A stretch of DNA of 14,241 nucleotides from Desulfobulbaceae bacterium. Its GTDB lineage: Bacteria > Desulfobacterota > Desulfobulbia > Desulfobulbales > Desulfocapsaceae. The stretch is taken from positions 1-14,241 of the forward strand of contig JAHEMX010000035.1 of NCBI GenBank assembly GCA_024643445.1, read 5' to 3'. The translations under genes were made by a program, and so were the position numbers. Under the pieces are notes generated by a model that was not told the origin of the DNA, searched no databases, and saw only the letters and a program-made list of their open reading frames with translations. Of the stretch, positions 6,605-12,888 are shown piece by piece. Position 1 is the first letter of the stretch; each line of letters begins with the position of its first letter.

Positions 6605-7969
6605 TTAGCGGCCGCGGATAAGCTTCAACAATTCTTCTGTTTTCTGTTGCAGTAACAGGCTGTCACCGCGGCTTTCAACGTTCAGCCTGAACAGCGGCTC
6701 CGTATTGGATTTTCTGATATTAAACCGGAAATCGTCAAAGGCAACACTCAGACCGTCAACATATTCATGGCGACCGCCGGAAAACTGTTTTTCAATCCGG
6801 CCAATAGCTGCCTCCGGGTCCTGGACGACGGAATTTATCTCACCTGAGATCGGATAAGCACTCATCCGCTCACCGATCAGTTCAGACAACGATTTCCCGG
6901 TCCGGCTGATAATCGAACAGACCAGGAGCCAGGGAATCATTCCCGAATCACAGCAGCCGAAATCCCGGAAATAGTGGTGTGCCGACATCTCTCCGCCATA
7001 GATGGCGTTTTCCTGCCACATCCGCTCCTTGATCAGGGCATGACCCGTTTTTGTCACGACCGGCACCCCGCCGGCCCCGCTCACGAGCTCGCGGGTATTC
7101 CAAACCAGGCGCGGGTCATGCAGGATTTTGCCGCCTTTCTCATGGCGCAGCATCTCAAGGGCCAGCAATCCTACCACATAATAACCGTCGACAAACCGCC
7201 CTTGCTCATCCCAGAAAAAACAGCGGTCAAAATCGCCGTCCCAGGCAACACCAAGGTCTGCCCCGCTGGCACGCACCATGGCTGCTGTCTCCTCTCGCTT
7301 CTCGGGCAAGAGCGGGTTCGGCACTCCGTGCGGAAAGGTGCCGTCGGGCTGATGATGCAGCCGCACAAAATCTATCGGCAAATGCTCCTCGAGCAGATCG
7401 ATGACCGCGCCGGCGCAGCCGTTGCCGCTGTTGACGACAAGCTTCAACGGTGCCAGGGCCTTGACATCGATATAACCAAGCAGGTGTTTGATATACGACG
7501 TTTTATCCGCCTGTTGAAGCTGGGCACCCCTTCGTTTCCCCGGATCGGGAAGCGCACCTGCGGAAATAAGCTCGCCCATGCGGAACAGCCCGTTCTCGCC
7601 GGTAACCGGTCGAGCGTTGCGGGTTACAAACTTCATGCCGTTGTAGTCGGCGGGGTTATGACTGGCGGTAATCATGATACCGCCGTCTATCCCCTCTTCG
7701 GCCAGACTGAAGGCGCCGTGATAGACCTCTTCCGTGCCGCAGAGACCAAGATGCAGCACATCAACACCCATTTCATTGAGGCCCTGCGCCACCTTTTCTG
7801 TCAGTTCCGGACTCGACAGCCTGATATCGCGCCCGAGCACGATCCTGGCCGGCTGATACACGACGGCGAAGGACCTGCCGATGTCCAGCGCCAGGTCAGC
7901 GTTGAGCTGGTCCGGAACTTTTCCCCTGATATCATATGCTTTAAAGCAAGCAGGCAGGTCACCGACCAT
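6605..7969 (-). CDS. manB: Phosphomannomutase/phosphoglucomutase (ManB/AlgC type)
   Basis: A 454-residue alpha-D-phosphohexomutase that interconverts mannose-6-phosphate and mannose-1-phosphate, and probably the glucose phosphates too. The four loops of the family are visible: active-site TASHNP with phosphoserine S103, metal-binding DGDFDR (244-249), sugar-specificity GGEMSAHH (near 325) and phosphate-binding RKSNTEP (near 425). The N-terminus FKAYDIRGKVP is typical of AlgC/ManB. I start at 7969 rather than the in-frame ATG at 8026. AGGGA lies 7 bases before 7969, the extra 19 residues are atypical, and the promoter proposed at 7996-8023 would fall inside the longer form. The gene is first in an operon with manC and divergent from rmlA. 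The exact substrate preference cannot be read from sequence; the manC neighbour favours mannose. Confidence 0.92.
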   Translation of the reverse strand: MVGDLPACFKAYDIRGKVPDQLNADLALDIGRSFAVVYQPARIVLGRDIRLSSPELTEKVAQGLNEMGVDVLHLGLCGTEEVYHGAFSLAEEGIDGGIMITASHNPADYNGMKFVTRNARPVTGENGLFRMGELISAGALPDPGKRRGAQLQQADKTSYIKHLLGYIDVKALAPLKLVVNSGNGCAGAVIDLLEEHLPIDFVRLHHQPDGTFPHGVPNPLLPEKREETAAMVRASGADLGVAWDGDFDRCFFWDEQGRFVDGYYVVGLLALEMLRHEKGGKILHDPRLVWNTRELVSGAGGVPVVTKTGHALIKERMWQENAIYGGEMSAHHYFRDFGCCDSGMIPWLLVCSIISRTGKSLSELIGERMSAYPISGEINSVVQDPEAAIGRIEKQFSGGRHEYVDGLSVAFDDFRFNIRKSNTEPLFRLNVESRGDSLLLQQKTEELLKLIRGR

Positions 7970-7995
7970 TTTTTGTTCCCTTTTTTTAAAAGGCT

Positions 7996-8023
7996 GGTAT
8001 AGTTTATCCCCTGTCGTTATCAA
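7996..8023 (-). promoter_or_regulatory. Putative promoter for manB-manC
   Basis: On the minus strand TTGATA (8018-8023) and TATACC (7996-8001) are 16 bases apart, about 27 bases upstream of the chosen manB start. Both resemble sigma70 boxes imperfectly. The -35 box occupies nearly the same bases as the candidate -35 of rmlA on the other strand. Confidence 0.4.
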
Positions 8024-8045
8024 CACCGTACATTACCCTTATCCT
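8017..8045 (+). promoter_or_regulatory. Weak candidate promoter for rmlA-rmlD
   Basis: TTATCA (8017-8022) and TATCCT (8040-8045) are 17 bases apart, each matching four of six consensus positions. The start would fall near 8052, about 34 bases before the rmlA ATG. It overlaps the divergent manB promoter, so the two sugar operons could compete for polymerase or share a regulator. Confidence 0.25.
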
Positions 8046-8085
8046 AGCCAATTAGTAAAGGTTTTCTGACAACTTATCTCTTATC

Positions 8086-8979
8086 ATGAAAGGAATAATA
8101 CTGGCCGGAGGTACCGGCACCAGACTCTACCCGCTCACCAAGGTCATCAGCAAGCAGCTCATCCCTGTCTACGACAAGCCGATGATCTACTACCCTCTTT
8201 CGGTGCTGATGCTTTCCGGGATCAGGGACATACTCATCATATCAACCCCCCATGACAGGCCGTATTTTCAGGAACTTTTCGGAGATGGCTCCCAGCTTGG
8301 CCTGTCGATCAGTTATGAGGAGCAGCCCAGTCCCGATGGACTGGCCCAGGCCTTTCTGATCGGTAAATCGTTCATCGGCCGTGATTCAGTGAGCCTGATT
8401 CTGGGCGACAATATCTTCTTCGGACCCGGATTTACAGCAATTGTTGAAAAGAGCGCCCGGCTTGAAAAAGGAGGCCTGATTTTCGGTTACCTGGTAAAAG
8501 ATCCTGAACGCTACGGTGTCGTTGAATTTGACGATCAGAACAACGCGGTCAGCATTGAGGAAAAGCCCAGCAAGCCGAAATCAAAATTCGCGGTGCCGGG
8601 ACTCTATTTCTATGACAATGACGTTGTCGCCATCGCCGAGCAGGTGAAACCCTCACCCCGGGGAGAACTGGAAATCACCGATATCAACATGGCCTACCTG
8701 CGGCGCGGCGACCTCAGGGTACAACCCCTGGGACGGGGCTTCTGCTGGCTCGATACCGGTACCCACGAATCGCTGCAGCAGGCCTCAAGCTATGTCCAGG
8801 CCGTCCAGGACCGCCAGGGACTCAAGATTGCCTGCATCGAGGAGATCGCCTACCAGCTGGGCTACATCACCATTGATGAGCTGGCAAGGCTTGCCCGGGA
8901 CACCATGAAAAACCAGTATGGCCAGTACATACTTGATATCATTGAAGAAGAAAAGAATTCCCAGAACGGCAACCTATGA
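8086..8979 (+). CDS. rmlA: Glucose-1-phosphate thymidylyltransferase (RmlA)
   Basis: This 297-residue enzyme joins glucose-1-phosphate to dTTP, giving dTDP-glucose, the first step of dTDP-L-rhamnose synthesis. It opens with MKGIILAGGTGTRLYPLTKV and SKQLIPVYDKPMIYYPLS. It also has EEQPSPDGLAQAF, LILGDNIFFG, EEKPSKPKS and WLDTGTHESLQQAS, all hallmarks of RmlA. The length is close to the usual 290. The start is fixed by these N-terminal motifs, yet no Shine-Dalgarno lies within 15 bases upstream; the nearest AAAGG is about 25 bases away. The stop overlaps the rmlD start by ATGA, so the two are translationally coupled. It diverges from manB across 116 bases. Confidence 0.95.
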   Translation: MKGIILAGGTGTRLYPLTKVISKQLIPVYDKPMIYYPLSVLMLSGIRDILIISTPHDRPYFQELFGDGSQLGLSISYEEQPSPDGLAQAFLIGKSFIGRDSVSLILGDNIFFGPGFTAIVEKSARLEKGGLIFGYLVKDPERYGVVEFDDQNNAVSIEEKPSKPKSKFAVPGLYFYDNDVVAIAEQVKPSPRGELEITDINMAYLRRGDLRVQPLGRGFCWLDTGTHESLQQASSYVQAVQDRQGLKIACIEEIAYQLGYITIDELARLARDTMKNQYGQYILDIIEEEKNSQNGNL

Positions 8980-9866
8980 AAATTCTGATCATCGGCAGCG
9001 GTGGCCAGCTCGGCACCGACTGCATCGGCGTACTGCAGGACAACCACCGGATCACCCCGGTTGATTTCCCGGAAATCGATATCACCAGCCGCCGGAGTGT
9101 GGAGAATATCTGCAAAACAGCCGACCCGGAACTCATCATCAACTGCGCCGCCTTCACTGCCGTTGATGCCTGTGAAACTGAACGGGAAACCGCCTGGAAA
9201 GTAAACGCCGAGGGTCCGCGCATCATTGCCGAGACAATAAAGGACGGGGGCGGCAGTCTCATTCACATCTCCACCGACTATGTCTTTGACGGCAGCAAAC
9301 CCGTGCCAGAACCGTACCGCGAGAATGACTCCGTCAACCCGATTTCAGAATATGGAAGGAGCAAGCTTGCCGGTGAAAAAATCGTTCTTGAGACCCTGCC
9401 GGATGCGATCATTCTGCGAACTGCCTGGCTCTACTCGGCCCATGGACCGAATTTCCTGAAGACCATGTTGCGCCTTGCCCTCTCTGACAGTACCCGCCGT
9501 TTCACCATCGTAGACGACCAGTTCGGTTCACTGACCTGGTCCTACCGGCTGGCACGCCAGATCGAGCGGCTTATTGACGCCCCGGTGAAAGGCATTATGC
9601 ACACCACCTCCGAGGGTTATTCATCATGGTTCCAGGCGGCCTGCTATTTCCTTGAAAAAATGGGCGTTGAGCATTCCTTTGCCGCATGCACCACGGCAGA
9701 TTACCCGACAGCCGCCAGTCGGCCAAAGAACTCGATCCTGGAAAACGGGGTGCTTGACGCTCAAGGACTATCGGTATTCAGATCGTGGCAGGAGGATGTC
9801 GACGAGTTTGTCGGACGGTACAAGGATCAGCTGCTTCGGGAAACAAGGGCGCTTCTCGGCGGCTGA
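8976..9866 (+). CDS. rmlD: dTDP-4-dehydrorhamnose reductase (RmlD)
   Basis: A 296-residue short-chain dehydrogenase that reduces dTDP-4-keto-L-rhamnose to dTDP-L-rhamnose with NAD(P)H. The N-terminal nucleotide-binding loop is G7-S-G-G-Q-L-G13. NCAAFTAVDACE (56-67), STDYVFDG (99-106) and the catalytic Y126xxxK130 (YGRSK) follow in the family order, with DQFGSLT and RPKNSIL in the substrate half. The start overlaps the rmlA stop (ATGA). rmlB and rmlC, needed for the two steps between, are not in the window and must be elsewhere if the pathway is complete. The TGA stop lies at the very edge of the repeat element that begins at 9867. Confidence 0.93.
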   Translation: MKILIIGSGGQLGTDCIGVLQDNHRITPVDFPEIDITSRRSVENICKTADPELIINCAAFTAVDACETERETAWKVNAEGPRIIAETIKDGGGSLIHISTDYVFDGSKPVPEPYRENDSVNPISEYGRSKLAGEKIVLETLPDAIILRTAWLYSAHGPNFLKTMLRLALSDSTRRFTIVDDQFGSLTWSYRLARQIERLIDAPVKGIMHTTSEGYSSWFQAACYFLEKMGVEHSFAACTTADYPTAASRPKNSILENGVLDAQGLSVFRSWQEDVDEFVGRYKDQLLRETRALLGG

Positions 9867-10010
9867 CTAGCCTGAATATTTCCTGGAAAAACAACAGAAA
9901 AAGAAAAAAAAGAAATAATTTCAAATTATTGACTGGTGTTGTTGGGTCGATATCAAGGCTGCAGTTTGTACTTTTCATCCCACTAGTGAAAGACCAGACT
10001 TTCCACCCTT

Positions 10011-10131
10011 CGGGCGAGTCGATACGGTCTGCGATCCTGCGTCGCTTTTGGGGGAGGCCTATTGCGTATAGTGCCTCCCCCAAGTCTCCTTGACTCGCAG
10101 GCCGTCTCAACTCGTAAAATATGCAGGCTAG
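10011..10131. repeat. Structured repeat, copy 1
   Basis: Copy 1 of the 121-base core aligns with copy 2 without gaps as 39 + 32 + 50 bases. Shared blocks include CGATAC, CCTGCGTCGCTTTT, AAGTCT, CTTGAC and CTCAACTC. Its central 32 bases (10050-10081) fold into a 13-pair hairpin: GGGGGAGGC with GCCTCCCCC, a bulged T, then CTAT with ATAG around a 5-base loop. Outside this, 10016-10033 pairs with 10096-10113 at about 16 of 18 positions counting one G-T pair, so the whole copy can form a long cruciform or RNA stem. Confidence 0.65.
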
Positions 10132-10171
10132 CCCCGGAATTTCATGAGCGTTTTCATATAAAATCTTCCCC

Positions 10172-10292
10172 GGGGCGAACCGATACCGCCCTCACTCCTG
10201 CGTCGCTTTTGCGATTTACCTGCGATCTGTATGGGCAATCGCAAGTCTGCTTGACGAGCGGGTTGACTCAACTCATGAAATATCCGGGTCAG
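10172..10292. repeat. Structured repeat, copy 2
   Basis: This is the second 121-base core, 161 bases downstream of copy 1. Its central 32 bases (10211-10242) differ from copy 1 in sequence but again form a hairpin, with GCGATT pairing with AATCGC plus inner CC/GG pairs. The outer stem of copy 1 is largely lost here. Its right end runs into the 3' end of the pilZ gene and includes that gene's TGA stop. Confidence 0.65.
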
Positions 10293-10720
10293 CGTCCAGT
10301 CGTGTGCGTCAGATTGCAGGCCGGCGTGTCGGCATTGTTCTTCGGCAGGCTTTCTTCCATGCTGAAATCCCTTACCAGGATCTGGATCTGCTTCTCAAGA
10401 TCGGCCTCCAGGGCCGTTATCTTGAAGCCGGTAACGAAAAAGTCCGGGTTGGAATCGGGTCTTGCCCAGCAGCTTGTCGCGTCAATGACAATTTCGCCGC
10501 GGCCGACGACCTCTTTTGGCAATTTTATCCGCAGACGAAAGTCTTTATCCACTTTAATCGCCTTCTCGCTGACCAGCATTATCCCGCCGGCGGAAATGTC
10601 GGCGAGATGTCCGATGATTTTACTGCTCAGCTCATCAAACACCCGCAGGTAGAAGACGAGGTGGCGGCGTTCTATCGCGCGTTTTTCACGTTTTTCAGAT
10701 TCCTGTCCCTGTTCTGTCAT
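10289..10720 (-). CDS. Standalone PilZ domain protein
   Basis: A 143-residue soluble protein with no signal or membrane segment. The cyclic-di-GMP binding motifs of PilZ are intact: R14xxxR18 (RAIER) and D41xSxxG46 (DISAGG), followed by beta-strand-rich text (IMLVSEKAI, FRLRIKLP). PilZ proteins act as cyclic-di-GMP receptors controlling motility, polysaccharide output or partner enzymes; the partner here is unknown. The start follows the UPF0280 stop by 8 bases, with a GAGGTGA Shine-Dalgarno that overlaps that stop, so the two are co-translated. The last residues (about 128-143) look like a low-constraint tail, and the TGA lies inside the terminal repeat of the adjacent element. The tail may have been set by that insertion. 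Confidence 0.88.
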   Translation of the reverse strand: MTEQGQESEKREKRAIERRHLVFYLRVFDELSSKIIGHLADISAGGIMLVSEKAIKVDKDFRLRIKLPKEVVGRGEIVIDATSCWARPDSNPDFFVTGFKITALEADLEKQIQILVRDFSMEESLPKNNADTPACNLTHTTGR

Positions 10721-10728
10721 CGTTCACC

Positions 10729-11508
10729 TCAAGCCAATGGAATCAGTTCAACCTGACCGAGAGCACCCATACTTTTGCCGCGAATCACCAGCACTCCCCT
10801 GATGTCCGTCAGTTCTCCGGCAACGCGCAATGCCCGGTCGATACCATCGTGTTCGGGATATCCGCCCCGGACCTCATTGCCAAGCCGGGTGGCTGCCGCA
10901 TCGGCAATTGCCGCGGAATCGGCCGTAACGGTAACCGAGTCGGCAGTTCCGAAACTCAGCGAGTGTCCAACGGTTCCGGAAGAGGTGCATATGCCAAGCG
11001 GCATGTCAAGAGGATCAATCTGCAGTCCGATACGGTTGCTCAGAGGTGACTCCCCGGCAAAGATACCAATGACGCAGCGCGCTGATCGCTGCAGGAAGAT
11101 GTCGCCTCCGTTTTCAACGATCACCTCTTTCTGCCCCGATTTCAGAAGCCCCCGGCAGACATATTCGGCGATAGCACCGGCAACAGCCGCCATCGGCCCG
11201 ACGCCGGCAATCTGTCCCGCGGCCAGCATGTCCCGGATGATGGGGGGAGCCAGTTTGTCGGCCGGCAGCGGCTTGAGAGATGAACCGAAGTCCGGGTGCT
11301 GTTCGACATAATGCTCGACCTGCAGCCGGTAATACATCGCGAGCTCACCGGACGTTTTCGTCACATCCGATTCTGCCAGAATATGTAAGTCTGTCTCCCG
11401 GAACCGAAAATATGTCGAGACCAGGCCGTCCTGACCGGACAGCTTACGATAAACCCTGTGGCGATAGGATCCGGGTTCTTTTCTGCGTTTGTCTGCTTTT
11501 TTCGCCAT
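10729..11508 (-). CDS. UPF0280 family protein (ApbE-like superfamily, function unknown)
   Basis: A 259-residue protein recognisable as UPF0280 (COG2122). Visible features are RETDLHILAE (37-46), GVGPMAAVAGAIAEY (102-116), ENGGDIFL (132-139) and a Ser/Thr/Gly-rich GTVGHSLSFGTADSVTV stretch near 180. The last resembles the flavin-binding region of ApbE-type enzymes. No biochemical role is established for the family to my knowledge. The N-terminus is very basic (MAKKADKRRK) and there is no signal peptide, so it is probably cytoplasmic. It leads a two-gene operon with the PilZ gene downstream (8-base gap). The Shine-Dalgarno is weak (GTGAAG region), and the upstream intergenic region carries a large palindrome at 11573-11593. 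Confidence 0.8.
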   Translation of the reverse strand: MAKKADKRRKEPGSYRHRVYRKLSGQDGLVSTYFRFRETDLHILAESDVTKTSGELAMYYRLQVEHYVEQHPDFGSSLKPLPADKLAPPIIRDMLAAGQIAGVGPMAAVAGAIAEYVCRGLLKSGQKEVIVENGGDIFLQRSARCVIGIFAGESPLSNRIGLQIDPLDMPLGICTSSGTVGHSLSFGTADSVTVTADSAAIADAAATRLGNEVRGGYPEHDGIDRALRVAGELTDIRGVLVIRGKSMGALGQVELIPLA

Positions 11509-11572
11509 GGCTTCACGTCTCTGAGCTCATCCTCATCTCAAGCGGCTGCATTTTCTGGCACGTGCGCGAAAG

Positions 11573-11593
11573 AAAGCTTACTATGTAAGCTTT
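11573..11593. promoter_or_regulatory. Perfect 21-base palindrome between divergent genes
   Basis: AAAGCTTAC (11573-11581) and GTAAGCTTT (11585-11593) are perfect inverted repeats around TAT. They lie 16 bases before the glycosyltransferase start and 64 bases before the UPF0280 start. The position between divergent genes fits an operator for a dimeric repressor. The stem could also form in the rightward mRNA just ahead of its start codon. No known operator is recognised. Confidence 0.4.
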
Positions 11594-11609
11594 AATATGC
11601 CAAGTGATC

Positions 11610-12236
11610 ATGACAACGCAACAGACCATACTCTTTTTTACCAGGTACCCGCTCCCCGGTGCAACCAAGACACGACTTATCCCAGCTCTTGGCGCCGACG
11701 GCGCGGCCGCCATCCAGCGCACCATGACCCGGGTCATTCTCGATACCCTGCGTTCCTGTGGCCGCTATCGCCTGGAGATCTGCTATGCCGGCAGCACCCG
11801 TGCCTCGATAGCCCAATGGCTCGGAGATGAGCTATGCTATGCCAGACAAGGCGATGGCGATCTTGGCGAGCGGATGCGGGAGGCACTGTTTCGGCACCAT
11901 CATAAGAAGCGTCCGGTCTGTCTGGTGGGTTCGGACTGCCCGCATCTCAGCTGTACTATCATCAGCGAGGCATTTTCAGCCCTGACCCTGAGTGATCTGG
12001 TCATCGGTCCAAGTTATGATGGCGGCTACTATCTGATCGGCTGCAGCCCGGCGCTAGAGTCCAGCTTTTTACCGGCTCTGTTCAGGGACATTGACTGGGG
12101 CAAGGCCTGCGTCCTGGAACAGACGATTGCAATCATTAACCAGGCAGGCAAAAGCCTGCATCTCCTGCCAAGGCTCCATGACATCGACACCCCGGAAGAT
12201 CTCAGATATTTCAGTTATCATCCCGACCCTCAATGA
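11610..12236 (+). CDS. TIGR04282-family glycosyltransferase (DUF2064; 'arsenosugar biosynthesis' class)
   Basis: A 208-residue nucleotidyltransferase-fold (GT-A like) protein. Its signature elements are FTRYPLPGATKTRL (10-23), GSDCPHLS (107-114), and GPSYDGGYYLIG (133-144), followed by DIDWG and a terminal DIDTPEDL. These define the DUF2064/TIGR04282 family, which commonly sits beside TIGR04283 as it does here. The 'arsenosugar' label comes from family context in other genomes; no arsM-like or arsS-like gene is in this window, so the true product is open. I choose the ATG at 11610 rather than the GTG at 11604. Only a weak AAGTG (11602-11606) lies ahead of it. Its 3' end overlaps the next gene by 59 bases. 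Confidence 0.82.
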   Translation: MTTQQTILFFTRYPLPGATKTRLIPALGADGAAAIQRTMTRVILDTLRSCGRYRLEICYAGSTRASIAQWLGDELCYARQGDGDLGERMREALFRHHHKKRPVCLVGSDCPHLSCTIISEAFSALTLSDLVIGPSYDGGYYLIGCSPALESSFLPALFRDIDWGKACVLEQTIAIINQAGKSLHLLPRLHDIDTPEDLRYFSYHPDPQ

Positions 12237-12888
12237 AGCGGCCAACATCGACTCCCTCGCCGGGATGCTTGGCGGATCCGTTGGAGAGATCATTCTTGTC
12301 GATGGCGGAAGCAGTGACGATACCGTCCGCAAGGCCCGGAGCTGGGGCTTTCGTGTCATTGAGGAGGCAGCGGGCAGAGCGGCTCAGATGAATGCCGGGA
12401 GCAAAAAAGCCGGCGGGGCGATCCTGCTGTTTCTCCATGCCGATTCAAGGCTGCCGCTCCATTTTGCCGAGCTGATTAGCAGAACGCTCGCAGACAAGCA
12501 GATTGCGCTCAGTTCATTCTCGCTTGGCGTTGATACCGAAAACCGGATCTTAAAGGGCATCGTGGCACTGGCAAATCTCCGCAGCCGTCTTTTCAGGCTG
12601 CCCTATGGAGACCAGTCGTTTGCCCTGAGAAAAGAGATTTTTATAACCCTGGGGGGATTTCCCGATCTGCCGATCATGGAAGATTACGAGCTGGCCAGAA
12701 AGGCCGCCGGGCGCGGAACGGTCGTAACACTCCCGCAGGTGCTGGTAACATCGGATCGGCGCTGGAGAAGACTGGGGACCGTGCAGACGACGCTGATCAA
12801 TCAACTGGTCGTCATCGGGTTCAAGTGCGGCGTATCGCCGGCAAAGCTCGCTTCACTTTACCGGAATGGACTCTTCGGGCGCAATTGA
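12178..12888 (+). CDS. TIGR04283-family glycosyltransferase (GT2; 'arsenosugar biosynthesis' class)
   Basis: A 236-residue family-2 glycosyltransferase. Residues 11-20 (ISVIIPTLNE) and 41-48 (VDGGSSDD) form the nucleotide-sugar site. GRAAQMNAG (66-74) and HADSRLP (87-93) follow, then LPYGDQ, GGFPDLPIMEDYELARK and a SDRRWRRLG stretch, all typical of TIGR04283. The frame is open from further upstream, but I start at 12178. AAGG (12170-12173) is 4 bases before it, and this gives the expected family length with a normal N-terminus. The start lies 59 bases inside the preceding gene, in another frame, so translation is surely coupled. Its last 36 bases overlap the convergent cvpA-like gene. The acceptor is unknown. 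Confidence 0.85.
   Translation: MTSTPRKISDISVIIPTLNEAANIDSLAGMLGGSVGEIILVDGGSSDDTVRKARSWGFRVIEEAAGRAAQMNAGSKKAGGAILLFLHADSRLPLHFAELISRTLADKQIALSSFSLGVDTENRILKGIVALANLRSRLFRLPYGDQSFALRKEIFITLGGFPDLPIMEDYELARKAAGRGTVVTLPQVLVTSDRRWRRLGTVQTTLINQLVVIGFKCGVSPAKLASLYRNGLFGRN

Larger units (their letters stand above)
9867..10294. repeat. Composite structured repeat region between convergent rmlD and pilZ
   Basis: The gap between the two convergent genes is filled by two related elements, each ending in inverted repeats. Element 1 is bounded by CTAGCCTGAATATTT (9867-9881) and AAATATGCAGGCTAG (10117-10131), 14 of 15 matching. Element 2 is bounded by ATTTCATGAG (10139-10148, preceded by AGCCCCGGA) and CTCATGAAAT (10272-10281, followed by ATCCGGGTCAGC). 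The two share a 121-base core. The left part (9882-10010) is unmatched; it holds an A-rich run and an AATAATTT-c-AAATTATT palindrome (9914-9930). There is no coding capacity for a transposase. A MITE-like or REP-like non-autonomous repeat is the most likely class. Confidence 0.7.

Noticed and set aside
6974..8002. 342-codon plus-strand open frame opposite manB
   Set aside because: The opposite strand encodes an intact phosphohexomutase with all four active-site loops. The antisense translation has no recognisable domain.
7970..8026. 19-residue N-terminal extension of manB from the ATG at 8026
   Set aside because: The downstream ATG at 7969 has a proper AGGGA ribosome-binding site and gives the typical family N-terminus; the extension would cover the likely promoter.
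10011..10292. CRISPR-like repeats
   Set aside because: There are only two long, internally structured copies with no short regular spacers, and no cas genes nearby.
11556..11575. Sigma54 promoter (TGGCACG) before the glycosyltransferase genes
   Set aside because: The -24 half is perfect, but the -12 half reads CGAAA instead of TTGCA-like sequence.
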